A stretch of DNA of 64,000 bases from CAZSSM01 sp964609385 (GCA_964609385.1 CAZSSM010000002.1:62001-126000), one strand, 5' to 3'. Positions 9,055 to 18,434 are shown, numbered from the stretch's first letter. Translations and numbers: made by a program. Notes: generated from the sequence alone by a model not told the origin.

Positions 9055-10356
9055 TCAATCGGCGTCGGTCTGGATCGTGAGCGTCATCTCGTTCCAGGCG
9101 TAGTCGGCCTGTTGCGGCTGGACGTAGGCGTCCAGGTCGCCGACGACGCCATAAGCGGAGCGGGAGGTGAAGACCATCGTCATCGTCCGGCCGTCCTCGG
9201 AGATCCACTTCGGTGAGAGCTGTGGGTGGTAGATCGAGTAGTCTCGGCCCCCGGGCCGGAAGTCGGGGTCCCAGAAGAACTCGGTCCACGGACCGTACGG
9301 GTTGTCCGCGTAGGCCATGCTCATCGCGTAGGATTTGACGCCGAGTTCGTCGTGGATTCGTGGCCGGTTCCAGTAGGCGGTCTTATATTCGATCCAGTTG
9401 ATCATGAGATAGCGATCGAGTCCCGGGTTGTATACGACGCTCGGCTTGTTTCCGCGCCAACAGGCGACCAAGTCCTGATACGTCGATGGGTACTCCACCA
9501 CCGCGCCACGCTGGGTCACGTCGTCGGTCCAGACCGGGACGTCGTCGTCGAACCGCTCGAAGTACTCCCAAGCCGAGCGGTCGGCGATCCGGTCCTTCGG
9601 GACCCGCGCCAGGTTCAACCGATGGGCGGGGACATCGGGAGCATACCAATAAACGTAACTGTCCTGAGCCAGGCTGTTGTCGCGGCCACACTGAACGGGA
9701 TAGACCGATGTGAAGGCGTAGCCGGTCTCGGTGACGCCTCGACGGTCGGTGATCGTTTTGGGATCGACATGCCAGAAGAAGTTGTCGGCGGGCTCAATCG
9801 AGCGTGAGAGGCCCTCGTCCTCGCTGGGGGCCAACGGCCGGCCGTCGTGGAGGGACCACGACGTGCCGTTGTCGGTCGAGACGATCATCTTGAACCCGTT
9901 GAACGGCCGCGACCAACCACGGCCGGGGCCTCCAACATGGGTGATCGTCCCATAGAAGGTGCCGTCGACCGAGATCAGACCGAACCCGAACCACTTGGTT
10001 GGTCGCCAATAATCGGGTTGATTCGGGAGATCTTCAATAATCCGTTCTTCTCTTTGATCGATCAGTCTCCAGAGCCGACAGCTATAGCCGTTCCGGTAGG
10101 GGCCTTGTCGTCCGGTCCTCAAGGAGCGCGGGACCCAGCCGAGCCCGTCGTCGGCGAACGTCACGATGCTGTCGTCGGCCGCCCACGTCTGGCACCAGTT
10201 GTCGCCGTGACCGTCCCCTCCCCCGTAAGGCCGTTGGCGATGTGACTCCCAGTGGAAGGTGACGTCCGTCGGCGTCGGTCGATCCGACCCGTGGAGCGTC
10301 CCCGTCGAGAGGAGGAGGATCACGAGTCCAAAGATGCCTCGACTCGAATATGTCAT
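9055..10356 (-). CDS. Exported beta-propeller glycan-active protein (DUF4185/GH43-like)
   Basis: 433 residues with an N-terminal signal peptide (GIFGLVILLLSTGTLHG). The body has repeated aromatic-rich strands typical of a five-bladed propeller. These include DNWCQTWAADDSIVTFADDG, FKMIVSTDNGTSWSL, and YADNPYGPWTEFFWDP followed by YHPQLSPKWISEDGRTMTM; the last pair is typical of DUF4185 and GH43/GH32-like folds. It lies 28 bases downstream of the glycoside-hydrolase gene on the same strand, so the two probably form an operon for extracellular polysaccharide breakdown. The exact substrate cannot be read from sequence. Confidence 0.65.
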   Translation of the reverse strand: MTYSSRGIFGLVILLLSTGTLHGSDRPTPTDVTFHWESHRQRPYGGGDGHGDNWCQTWAADDSIVTFADDGLGWVPRSLRTGRQGPYRNGYSCRLWRLIDQREERIIEDLPNQPDYWRPTKWFGFGLISVDGTFYGTITHVGGPGRGWSRPFNGFKMIVSTDNGTSWSLHDGRPLAPSEDEGLSRSIEPADNFFWHVDPKTITDRRGVTETGYAFTSVYPVQCGRDNSLAQDSYVYWYAPDVPAHRLNLARVPKDRIADRSAWEYFERFDDDVPVWTDDVTQRGAVVEYPSTYQDLVACWRGNKPSVVYNPGLDRYLMINWIEYKTAYWNRPRIHDELGVKSYAMSMAYADNPYGPWTEFFWDPDFRPGGRDYSIYHPQLSPKWISEDGRTMTMVFTSRSAYGVVGDLDAYVQPQQADYAWNEMTLTIQTDAD

Positions 10357-10384
10357 CGGAGTGCCTTTGGGTGAGAGAATCGAT

Positions 10385-12661
10385 TCAACGGGTTAACTCG
10401 ACAGTCCAGATCGGGAGGTCGGCAGGGATGGTCAGCGAACCGCCGGCGACCAAGCCCGAGCCGATCGGCTGCCCATGCCAGTCGAGGAAGGTGTACCGCA
10501 TGCCGTCGAGCACGGGGGCGTCGAGGGTTGCCGAGACCCGGGCGACCAGGACGGGAATCGACCCGCGCTGGTTCCGACGCCCCGTGACCATACCCAGTTC
10601 GAACTCGGTGTTGAAGCTGGTACTGACCAAGCAGAGTCGAGCGGCATCGGCCTCGTCGAGCGGTCGGCCGTCGGTCGTGGCCAGGGCGAAGGTGACGTAG
10701 CCCTCGTCTTCGGTGACCGGGAAGGCGATCCCGCTGGGGTTGACGATCGCCACGTCGCGGAGCGTCACGTCGGCCTCCTCGAATCGGACCGTGTCGCCCC
10801 AGTCGGCGAGAAATCCGGTGTAGGCCGCCACGCTTGTCGCATCGAACATCAACGACCCCTTGCGCCAGTGGTAGGCGATCTGGTCGGTCGGCCGGATCGG
10901 GCTCGGCCGTGATCGGTCCAGCGCCTTCAGCATCGGCCCGATCACCTCGTCATCCTCGCGGGTCGGGTCGATCACGATCCGGACCCCGTGCTTGTAGGTG
11001 GTCGGCAACATGTTCAAGCCCGTCCGGCCGTAGGACATCCCGTAGTCCATGCTCGCCGGGTCATAAAGGGTGCGTCGACCATAAATGAACGTGGTGGGGT
11101 TGGGGGCGGGATCGAGGTGGCCGTTCCGCCAGATCGTCGAGGCCAGGCGGATCGCCGCGTTCTGGACCTCGTCATAGGTGTAGTGGTAGCCTTGTGGATG
11201 CCCGCCGGTGGTGACGTCCATCGCTTTGTCGAAGGGTCGTTCGCTGGTGGTGATGTCCGGGACCGCGCCCCAGTAGTGCCAGCAGACGATGTCCCAGTCC
11301 TGGATCGAGGCCAGGGCAGCGATCCGGATCGGGAACTCGGATCGATACTTGGCCGGCTGCATGATCTGTGTCTCGTAGCAGAAGAACGGCTTGCCGGGCG
11401 TCGAGTTTTGCTCCAGCCAGGGCAGTCCTTCGTTGATCCGTGGCTCCTCGTCGAGCCCGCTGTCCCAAGGCCAGCGCCCGTCGCCGTCGTACTTGGCTTG
11501 GCCGTTGATATAGGCGTCGTGTGCGAGCGCGTCGGCGTTCTGATGGAGGTACTGGGCCTGAGCTTCGTAACCGATCCCCGTATCGTAGATCATTGGGGAG
11601 AGGGTTAGGCTTCGTCCCAGCGGCTTGAGCGCCTCGGCGATCCGTTGCTTGTGGCCGAGGTGCAGGCTCACGAGGAACTCCAGGACGTCCTCGCCGCGAC
11701 GACCGCTGAAATCCCTCCGTCCGTACGGTTGATCGACCCCGGCGAACTGGGCGAGCTTGTTGGCATCGTTCAACTGCGACGGTGTCGTTGTTTCCCGGAG
11801 GGGTGCCAGTAGGATCGTCCCTTCGGCTAAAGACTCGCCGGGCAGCAGGCCGGTCCACGCATCGATGATCGCCTCCTCGTCACCGTACTTCTCGATCAGG
11901 AACTTATGCCATGTTTCAATGAGCTCACGTTGGAAGAACGGTGGCAAGTTTTGCCAACGGCCCGAGACCATCTTGCTGATCCACCATTCCTCATTGGACA
12001 ATTCCCAGACGGCGAAGACGGGGTCGTCGGCCCATCGGAGCCCATTGTGACGGTTTCGGTGCTCGGCGATCGCCGTCATCCGTCGAATCACCAACGCCTC
12101 CAACCGGGGATCCCAGAAGTCGGCCAGGCACTTGCGGAGGTTCATCCGACCCCCCTTCATCGAGCCGATCGCCTCGGCCCAGTCGTCGGCCGTGGCCGGG
12201 TCGTCGATCACGACGACGTCCTCGGGGCCGACCGAACCGGTCCGGTTGAATGCCGAGCACCAGACGCGGAATCCGCGCTCGAACAACCGCGTGTAGAAGT
12301 GGTCGATGATGTCGGCCCGCGACCCGTCGCCCGGTTCATAGTCGGTCGGCTCGGGGAAGCCATGGAAGGCCCGCACGAGGTTGAAGCCGAGCGCCTCGAA
12401 CCGATCGATGAACGCCTCGACGTCGGCGTAGGCCCGGTCGATCGCGACGCGACGGTCGTCGGGATCGTCGAGCTTCTCGAGATTCGGCACGTTCGGGAAG
12501 CTGCCGATCACGCCCCAATAGCGGACTCGTTGTCCGTCGGCGTAGAGCTGGCCGTCATCTCCCGCGACCACGTAGGCCGAGTCTGGCGGGACGTCGACGT
12601 CCACGTGAGCCGTGCTGATCGAAGCCCAGAGGCACAGCGCAATACAAGCGGATGTGTTCAT
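10385..12661 (-). CDS. Exported clan GH-A glycoside hydrolase
   Basis: 758 residues from the ATG at 12661, which has AGAAAGG upstream and begins with a signal peptide (MNTSACIALCLWASISTA). The N-terminal two-thirds form a TIM barrel of the cellulase superfamily type. YWGVIGSFPNVPN and FNLVRAFHGF are early strands, VFAVWELSNEEW carries the Asn-Glu acid/base pair, and KPFFCYETQIMQP supplies a Glu suited as nucleophile. The last 200 residues are beta-rich, as in accessory domains. The family resembles GH5-like or unclassified planctomycete GH-A enzymes; specificity is unknown. It heads a two-gene operon with the propeller protein. Confidence 0.8.
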   Translation of the reverse strand: MNTSACIALCLWASISTAHVDVDVPPDSAYVVAGDDGQLYADGQRVRYWGVIGSFPNVPNLEKLDDPDDRRVAIDRAYADVEAFIDRFEALGFNLVRAFHGFPEPTDYEPGDGSRADIIDHFYTRLFERGFRVWCSAFNRTGSVGPEDVVVIDDPATADDWAEAIGSMKGGRMNLRKCLADFWDPRLEALVIRRMTAIAEHRNRHNGLRWADDPVFAVWELSNEEWWISKMVSGRWQNLPPFFQRELIETWHKFLIEKYGDEEAIIDAWTGLLPGESLAEGTILLAPLRETTTPSQLNDANKLAQFAGVDQPYGRRDFSGRRGEDVLEFLVSLHLGHKQRIAEALKPLGRSLTLSPMIYDTGIGYEAQAQYLHQNADALAHDAYINGQAKYDGDGRWPWDSGLDEEPRINEGLPWLEQNSTPGKPFFCYETQIMQPAKYRSEFPIRIAALASIQDWDIVCWHYWGAVPDITTSERPFDKAMDVTTGGHPQGYHYTYDEVQNAAIRLASTIWRNGHLDPAPNPTTFIYGRRTLYDPASMDYGMSYGRTGLNMLPTTYKHGVRIVIDPTREDDEVIGPMLKALDRSRPSPIRPTDQIAYHWRKGSLMFDATSVAAYTGFLADWGDTVRFEEADVTLRDVAIVNPSGIAFPVTEDEGYVTFALATTDGRPLDEADAARLCLVSTSFNTEFELGMVTGRRNQRGSIPVLVARVSATLDAPVLDGMRYTFLDWHGQPIGSGLVAGGSLTIPADLPIWTVELTR

Positions 12662-12790
12662 GCGAACCTTTCTCGGGGATCTCCGGTTCCACTTGGCGTG
12701 GAAGCGAACGGACGGACGACGGCTCCGGCCCACCATCTCGTCATCATGGCCGATCGGTCGACCATCCGCAATCGCCGAGGATCATCGGGT

Positions 12791-14095
12791 TTATGTGCCG
12801 ACCTTGGGCACCTTGATGCTGGCGTTCGGGATTGGGGCTGCCCCCCGCTTCCTGGGTGGGATCACCTGGGGACCGACCTCAACGCAGTTCGCCGCAAGCG
12901 ATGGGTCGAGGCTGTTGGATCGCTGATTGTTGTACTCGTTGCTGGTCAGACGCAGGTTGCTGAAGAGGGTCGGGCCGTCGAGCGTGAACGGGATGATGTG
13001 GTCGATCTCGGGTGAAAGGGTCATCCGCTTGCCCAGACTTGACGAGTCATCAGGAGCCTCGGAGTAGTACGCTTTTTGATCGGACAAGGCATATTGGTAA
13101 CGGAATTGGTTCCAGGTCATGATCAGATTGCGATAGGCGCCGGGGACCGATCGGGACTTGTATTTGTGATTGATCATCGCCGCGTTGATCTGGACGTTCT
13201 TCTTCGTGACGCTGTCGAAGACCACATCGTTAAGCTGACCTTGAAGCGCGAGGTAGTCGAGCCAGGCGTTGGGACGATCAGTCAGAGGCGGCAGGTTGTA
13301 TTCGTGGCGGTAGACCCAACCGGTCGGCGGGGTCGTGTTAATGTCGAAGAGGTGGAACGCGTTGTCGTTTTCGATCGCCCAGTTCGCCGGCATATTCAAG
13401 GAAAGATAGAGATTGGTAAGTTTGCTCAAATCTGTATTAAATCGCTCCGTCGGGGCGACGACATGCATGGGCGATTGGTCGAATCCGCCGTCGACGGCCT
13501 GATAGAGTTCGGCCTTGAGCAGACCGGTCGTCGTGTATTCGGGGAGCACCGGTTTCGGCCCATACTGCGCGACCGTCTTCGTCAGGTCGATTAACCATTG
13601 GTTGTTCTTCTGAACCTTGTCGAGCATCGTTTCCAAGCCGTCGGCGTCGGTCTCCGCCAGCCGTCCCTCCACGCGGATCGGGATCCTCGGGTCGTCTTTG
13701 TCATTATAGGTGCAACGGATTGCATAGACACCGTGTTTGCACTTGCTGGCGCTCGATTCGAGCGATACCCAGCTTCCGCCCCGGTTTTTGTCCAGACCCA
13801 TCGGCACTCGGTTGACCGGATGGTTCGAACCGCCCAGCATGTCGGCCAGCAGGTGGCCTCCGTCGTGGCCTGGAAGGAAGAGGTCGTTCAAGTCACAGCA
13901 CATCAGCTCGTTCGAGAAGATCGCGACCGATTTCTTGGACTTGCCGGGCGGACGGAACGGCGAGCAGTCGATCGTCTTGGTCGTGGTGGGTCCGAGGAGC
14001 ACGACGACGGCGACCGGCCGGTGGCGGTCTTTGGTCTCGCTGAGGTACTTGAACGATTCGACATGATAGCAAATTGCGTGGGCCTTGTTTTTCAT
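12791..14095 (-). CDS. Protein with two nuclease motifs (DNA/RNA non-specific type plus HNH type)
   Basis: 434 residues from the ATG at 14095, preceded by AGGAGAGG. Residues 76-100 read GHDGGHLLADMLGG followed by NRVPM and a downstream GGSWVSLE. That is the D-x-GH...N...E pattern of Endonuclease_NS_2-type DNA/RNA non-specific nucleases. Near residues 383-410, SPEIDHIIPF and SNLRLTSNEYNNQRSN match an HNH/McrA-like core (DH, N, N). The middle (about 130-370) is unrecognised. No signal peptide is visible. It is divergent from an HTH-membrane gene. A toxin, a restriction-type nuclease or a cell-wall-associated nuclease are all possible; nothing nearby looks like an immunity or methylase gene. Confidence 0.65.
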   Translation of the reverse strand: MKNKAHAICYHVESFKYLSETKDRHRPVAVVVLLGPTTTKTIDCSPFRPPGKSKKSVAIFSNELMCCDLNDLFLPGHDGGHLLADMLGGSNHPVNRVPMGLDKNRGGSWVSLESSASKCKHGVYAIRCTYNDKDDPRIPIRVEGRLAETDADGLETMLDKVQKNNQWLIDLTKTVAQYGPKPVLPEYTTTGLLKAELYQAVDGGFDQSPMHVVAPTERFNTDLSKLTNLYLSLNMPANWAIENDNAFHLFDINTTPPTGWVYRHEYNLPPLTDRPNAWLDYLALQGQLNDVVFDSVTKKNVQINAAMINHKYKSRSVPGAYRNLIMTWNQFRYQYALSDQKAYYSEAPDDSSSLGKRMTLSPEIDHIIPFTLDGPTLFSNLRLTSNEYNNQRSNSLDPSLAANCVEVGPQVIPPRKRGAAPIPNASIKVPKVGT

Positions 14096-14513
14096 CGGTG
14101 GCACCTCTCCTGAGGTTGAGTCATCGAGGGCTGGGATGATTCCGAAGATCGTCCGCGTTGGAGAACACAATCGGTCGACACGGACGCGAACGGTCCGGTG
14201 AAACGGTCTCTGGCATCGCGGATAAAGATACCCCGATCTCTTGGAGATGTGACGATCGTTTCGCGATCATGTTGTTGCAGATCTCGTGTCCGGAGAACGT
14301 ATGTGGCTCAGCACACAAACACATCCTCGGGCCTTGTGGGTTGAGTTGTTCGGGTCGTGCCGGTCGCGCCTGGGCTCGGGCCGCGAATCTCGACGCGCGT
14401 GCGGATCGTCGCGGGGATTTCTCCTGATGCTATTGTGGCCGGGACGTCCGTTTCGCGCGGGGCGTGGCGGATCTCGGCGCGGTTTGACCATCCCTGAATC
14501 GAGGAGGGTCCAT
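14096..14513. other. Divergent intergenic region
   Basis: 418 bases between the nuclease gene and the HTH-membrane gene. It reads open in several frames but lacks a supported start; no repeat or promoter stands out. Confidence 0.45.
14502..14507 (+). promoter_or_regulatory. Ribosome binding site deciding the HTH-membrane protein start
   Basis: AGGAGG lies 6 bases upstream of a GTG at 14514 in the long frame. The adjacent ATG at 14512 is in a different, short frame. Starting at the GTG places the helix-turn-helix at the very N-terminus. Confidence 0.6.
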
Positions 14514-15689
14514 GTGTCGTGTTGGAAGCTGGAAGAGGCGGTCATCGACCGGCTCTGCGAGGCATTGGAGGCCGGCTCGACGGTTGCCGAGGCCTGCCGC
14601 TTCGCCGGCATCGACCCGGTGACCTATCGCCGTTGGATGGCGCGGGGTAAAGCGGCCTTTGATCGCGAGGACGACGACGAGGAGAATTGCGAGTGCGAGA
14701 CATATGAAAATTTTGACGATGTGTCGATCGAAGGCTCATCGGATGAGGACGCCTCCGACGACGTGTCGTGGGCCGATCTCTACGCACGGATCACGCGTTC
14801 GCGGTTGATCGGCGAGCGCGATGCGCTGTTGCGGATCCAGGAGGCCGGCGAGACCGACTGGCGCGCCGCCGCCTGGTACCTGGAACGGATCCAGCCCGAG
14901 GATTGGGGCGCGATCGACCGAGAGACCGCCCAGGAGTTGAACGAGACGACGTCCGGCCCGCGCCGGAAGGTCATTTATATCTATGAGCGACCCTCGATGG
15001 GCGTCGACCAGTACGGTCGGACCATCGAGCTGAGCCGCGATCCGAACCGGCCGCCCGGCTCGCGGATCGAGGCCAAACCGCCTTTCGACGACATCAACCA
15101 CGAGCCGGTCGTCTGGGGACCGGTCCGGGGCGCGTCGGCTCAACCGTTGGAGGACGCGTCCGACGATCCCGAAGGGTCGGACGCCCCGGACGATCCCGGG
15201 GGATCGCCCCAGACGGTCGTTCCAGAGATGAGCGATCGCGAGGCATCGCCTCCGATTGAGGGGACGGGGCGCTTCCTGGTCCCGCCCCCCGCACCGTTCC
15301 GTAATCTGGACCGCCTCGACGACGGTTCGACTGAGCTGGACGACGGTCCGGGTCGGACTTGGCTTGGGATGATCCGGGTCGGTTGGATCGCGTTGATCGT
15401 CGGGGTGTTGGCGATTTGCTGCATGTGGGTGATCGCCAAGCGTGGGGTGATCGGTGCCGGCCTCGGCTTGGCCCGCGTCAGTTCCGCGATCGGGCGGGCG
15501 TTCGGTTGGCTCGTTCGGCGTTGGTCGTCCGGGTTCGCCGCGTTGCGCGGGCCGTGCGATGCCCTGATCCGGGGCCTCGATGTAGGCCTCGGCCGATTCG
15601 AGTCGTGGATGGGCTTCGGTCCGGTCCCAGCCTCGATCCCCTTGGGATCACAGATCGATCCGGATCGCTCATGGCCGCGTCGGGAATAG
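14514..15689 (+). CDS. Phage-terminase-like HTH domain fused to a transmembrane segment
   Basis: 391 residues from a GTG start. Residues 8-45 (VIDRLCEALEAG, VAEACRFAGIDPVTYRRW) form a helix-turn-helix. After an acidic linker, RDALLRIQEAGETDWRAAAW and YLERIQPEDWG match the second half of phage terminase small-subunit-like proteins. A Pro/Asp-rich linker follows, then one membrane helix (WIALIVGVLAICCMWVIA, about 282-299), a short basic tail and the last residues WPRRE. A terminase cannot work in this form, so a membrane-tethered DNA-binding or sensory role is inferred. A second protein of the same plan lies at 44109-44975 and shares GIDPVT and the WPxRE end. Confidence 0.65.
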   Translation: MSCWKLEEAVIDRLCEALEAGSTVAEACRFAGIDPVTYRRWMARGKAAFDREDDDEENCECETYENFDDVSIEGSSDEDASDDVSWADLYARITRSRLIGERDALLRIQEAGETDWRAAAWYLERIQPEDWGAIDRETAQELNETTSGPRRKVIYIYERPSMGVDQYGRTIELSRDPNRPPGSRIEAKPPFDDINHEPVVWGPVRGASAQPLEDASDDPEGSDAPDDPGGSPQTVVPEMSDREASPPIEGTGRFLVPPPAPFRNLDRLDDGSTELDDGPGRTWLGMIRVGWIALIVGVLAICCMWVIAKRGVIGAGLGLARVSSAIGRAFGWLVRRWSSGFAALRGPCDALIRGLDVGLGRFESWMGFGPVPASIPLGSQIDPDRSWPRRE

Positions 15690-16660
15690 TCGTGTGGGGC
15701 CCCCGCGAGTCTCGCCAGGTTGGGGACCCGCGCTCCGAGCGCGTGATGTGGCCGGCCCAGTTCGTGGGGCTGGGTGACCGACCGTGAGCGGATCGGTCCC
15801 ACGCCGAGCGACGGGCGCTCGTCGGACTCCGAATGGCGGCGACGGGGAGCCGGAACGGGCCGGAAGATCGGCCCCATGACGGGAGCGTCGGCTCTTTGAC
15901 AATCTGGGATCCACGAACAGAGATATCGGCCACGATCGATGGATCGGGCCGCGACATGCCCGCACGCGCTGAGATGTCGTAACGGTTCGCTTTGGTTCGG
16001 GAACATCCCTGGTTTGAGGGCGACAAATGGCCGGAAAATCGATCTACGCTCGGAGGCGATCGGTGAGGGAACGGTGGAGCCAGACCGCTGTATCGGGGTT
16101 CGAAGATTGAGTTGAGGAATCGGGGACGATGAGGCCGCAGAACCGAACACCTAAAGCGCGATTCGTCGAATCGTTCGAGGAACGATCGAACGAGATCCCC
16201 GATCTTATCGGAGAAAGGTCGAGTGTCGTAGTCTTTGACAATCCGGCGTATCGCCTTTGGCGTTTCTGGGATCGCGAAGAACGAGTGGTTCCACCCAGAT
16301 GGACCTCGAGGACCGGTGTCTGGAAATGGCCAACCGACCGTTCATGCTTATCTTAAGGCTGACTGCTCCGGGCGTCTTTGAGGTTTGGTCCCGAAGGGTC
16401 CAGTTCCAGGTCAGCAACATCTCGCGAGGGACCGAACAGTGTTGCCACGGCGGATTACGGGACCGGGTAAATCAGGGATAATTGTGGCCATGCGATTGTA
16501 TCAAAATTTGCGGGCTTGTCTGCAATTTTAGAAAAAGTTTTAATCTATGACTAAAGTTAAAAATAATTTAGTGTTCATGTAAAAACTTAAAAATTGACGC
16601 ATGATTGATCGGATCGTAGTGTGCGATCGGATACTTTGTTTTTATGCTAGCCGCAGGTTA

Positions 16661-16801
16661 GGGTGGCTGGGGACTGGACCGCTTTGGGGCCAGACCCCGG
16701 GGACATCCTCAGTGAATGGGTCAACCGTTGGGACGATGAGTGAGCCGACTCGAGAGATCGGCCCGGGGTCTGCTCGCGACGCTCGCAGTCCCCAGCCACC
16801 C
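16661..16801. repeat. Repeat copy 1 with perfect 16-base inverted ends
   Basis: The unit begins GGGTGGCTGGGGACTG and ends with its exact reverse complement, CAGTCCCCAGCCACCC. Internally it contains CCGCTTTGGGGCCAGACC and ACTCGAGAGATCG, both repeated in the second copy. It resembles a small non-autonomous mobile or structured intergenic repeat. No target-site duplication is obvious. Confidence 0.8.
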
Positions 16802-16884
16802 GGTTCGTTGGCCAAGGTGAGATGAGAGAGACCAAAGTGATTGATGTTCGATCTCTTGGATTCATTGCGTTTGGCCGACCTCGT

Positions 16885-17028
16885 GGGTGGCTGGGGACGG
16901 GTCCGCTTTGGGGCCAGACCCTGGGGATATCCTCAGTGAATGGGCCAACCGTTGGGACGATGAGTTGGCCGACTCGAGAGATCGATCCCGGGGTCTGCTC
17001 CGCTGCGCGTCGCAGTCCCCAGCCACCC
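16885..17028. repeat. Repeat copy 2 with 16-base inverted ends (one mismatch)
   Basis: A second, slightly diverged copy in the same orientation, 83 bases after the first. Its left end is GGGTGGCTGGGGACGG and its right end CAGTCCCCAGCCACCC. The interior is nearly identical to copy 1 through ATCCTCAGTGAATGGG and CCGTTGGGACGATGAGT. Differences cluster near the right end. Confidence 0.8.
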
Positions 17029-17118
17029 TGAACGGCGCCCAATGGATCAGGACCAAGACCAACACCAAATCAGTCTCTTGAGCCAATTGGTCTTCGGTTT
17101 CATCAACCGAGGGCTCAT

Positions 17119-18057
17119 TCAAGGGAGTGTGGCGACGGCCTTTCCGAGGAACGTGCGGTCGAGGAGTCCTTGGGCGAGTTCGGGGGTCTTCTCCCAAGGT
17201 TCGGTCCGAGAGATCTCCATCGTGACGCGGCCGGCCTCGACGTGGGGCAGCAGGCGGGCGAAGGCGTCGGCGTGGCGTTCGGCCTCGGTGTAGAGGGTCA
17301 TGCCGAGGATCCGGCGGTTTGAGCCGTTGCCGACGAAGTCGGGGAAGATCCGGAGCACACCCTCGTTGCCCGCGCTGGCGCCATAGCAGCAGAGGGTTCC
17401 ACCGGGCACCAACGCGTTGACCAGGTGCGGGATGATCGGCCCGCCGACGCCGTCGACGATCAGTTGGAACGGGGCCACCGAGGCCAGTTCGGCGCCCTCG
17501 GGCGAGACGACCGCCTCGTCGGCCCCATACGTTCGAACAAGGGGCACTTGATCGTCGCGACGAACCTGGGCGGTCACCAAGGCGCCCATGGCCTTGGCGA
17601 TCTGGACGGCGAAGAGGCCGACGCCCCCGGTGGCCCCTGTGATCAAGGCCCGACGGCCGAACAGGGGGCCTGCCTTCTCACAACAATGGAGGGCCGTCAG
17701 GGCAGCCACCGGCAGGGTCGAGGCCAGCTCGAAGCCGACCGAGTCGGGCAAGACCGCAACGGCGTCGGTAGGCACATTGATGCGTTCGGCCCAGCCGTCG
17801 GCCTTCTCCAAGAACGCGACGACTCGAGACCCGACGGCCGGGCCGGTACCGTCGTCGGCGGCCTGCGCGACGATCCCGGCGACGTCCCAGCCGATCGGGC
17901 TTCCGGCCGGCTTGCTCGGCGCGAAGCCGATCTCGCCGCGGTTCAGCGAGTACGCCTTGACCTCGACCAGGCACTCCGAAGGCCCCAAGGTCGGCTCGTC
18001 GGCTTCGGTCATCCGCAAGGCCGCCGGCGCGCTCGGGTCGGTCGTGAATCGCTTCAT
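17119..18057 (-). CDS. Quinone oxidoreductase-like medium-chain dehydrogenase
   Basis: 312 residues from the ATG at 18057 (MKRFTTDPSAPAALR), the normal length for zinc-independent MDR enzymes. VKAYSLNRGE marks the N-terminal substrate domain, GWDVAGIV the first core strand, and ITGATGGVGLFAVQIAKAMG the NAD(P)-binding Rossmann motif, followed by VRTYGADEAV. The Cys and His ligands of zinc alcohol dehydrogenases are absent, so it is a quinone oxidoreductase/enoyl reductase type using NADPH. It is transcribed away from the peroxiredoxin-like gene. A perfect TATAAT on the minus strand sits about 57 bases upstream of the start. Confidence 0.88.
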   Translation of the reverse strand: MKRFTTDPSAPAALRMTEADEPTLGPSECLVEVKAYSLNRGEIGFAPSKPAGSPIGWDVAGIVAQAADDGTGPAVGSRVVAFLEKADGWAERINVPTDAVAVLPDSVGFELASTLPVAALTALHCCEKAGPLFGRRALITGATGGVGLFAVQIAKAMGALVTAQVRRDDQVPLVRTYGADEAVVSPEGAELASVAPFQLIVDGVGGPIIPHLVNALVPGGTLCCYGASAGNEGVLRIFPDFVGNGSNRRILGMTLYTEAERHADAFARLLPHVEAGRVTMEISRTEPWEKTPELAQGLLDRTFLGKAVATLP

Positions 18058-18434
18058 GGGGGGATCTCGCCAAGGTTTCAAAGGCTCAAGAGGGACGGGT
18101 CGGGACCCGCTCATTATACCTGAGCGTCGGGCCGGAGATGGGGCGCGGGGAGGCGTCCCCATCCCAAAGATTGGGATCGTTTGGTCGATCGATCTGGGGA
18201 TTCGCTGGGTGCTCGAAGGGGATCGTATCCCAGAGTGGGTTCGATGTCCCAACCGATGTCGAAACGATGAAATGTGAGTCGGCTCGCGTCTCCGGACGTG
18301 GCCCTCGATACACTCGAAGAGAGCCCGGCGCGGTTCCTCAATGCTCGACGGGGAGCGCGTCGGCTCATTCTTCGAGGTGTTGGCCCCGAGGCGGCCACGG
18401 ATCGATCCCCCTTTCGAGAGACATCGAGGTTGTG
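18058..18434. other. Divergent intergenic region between oxidoreductase and peroxiredoxin-like genes
   Basis: 377 bases between two divergent redox genes. The one notable element is a TATAAT set inside an inverted repeat at 18108-18126; no further gene is supported. Confidence 0.5.
18108..18126 (-). promoter_or_regulatory. Possible -10 box embedded in an inverted repeat
   Basis: Arms CGCTCA and TGAGCG flank seven bases that read TATAAT on the minus strand when the adjoining base is included. It is well placed to drive the oxidoreductase gene. No convincing -35 was found. A repressor binding the symmetric arms would block the -10, but this is inference. Confidence 0.35.

Larger units (their letters stand above)
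15690..17118. other. 1.4 kb region without genes, holding paired repeats
   Basis: No frame with a plausible start and protein-like composition was found. The right part holds two copies of a 141-144 base repeat with inverted ends. A marked AT-rich island lies around 16490-16600. TTTGACAATC occurs at about 15895 and 16232, each like a -35 element without a matching -10. Confidence 0.6.

Noticed and set aside
11906..13015. 369-codon plus-strand frame spanning parts of two minus-strand genes
   Set aside because: It crosses the boundary between the glycoside hydrolase and nuclease genes and has shadow-type composition.
15895..16241. Two TTTGACAATC sites as promoters of a hidden gene
   Set aside because: Neither has a -10 at the right spacing or a gene downstream.
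16647..17042. Open frames across the paired repeats, encoding similar peptides twice
   Set aside because: They follow directly from the repeated DNA and have no start signal or protein-like composition; repeat structure explains them.
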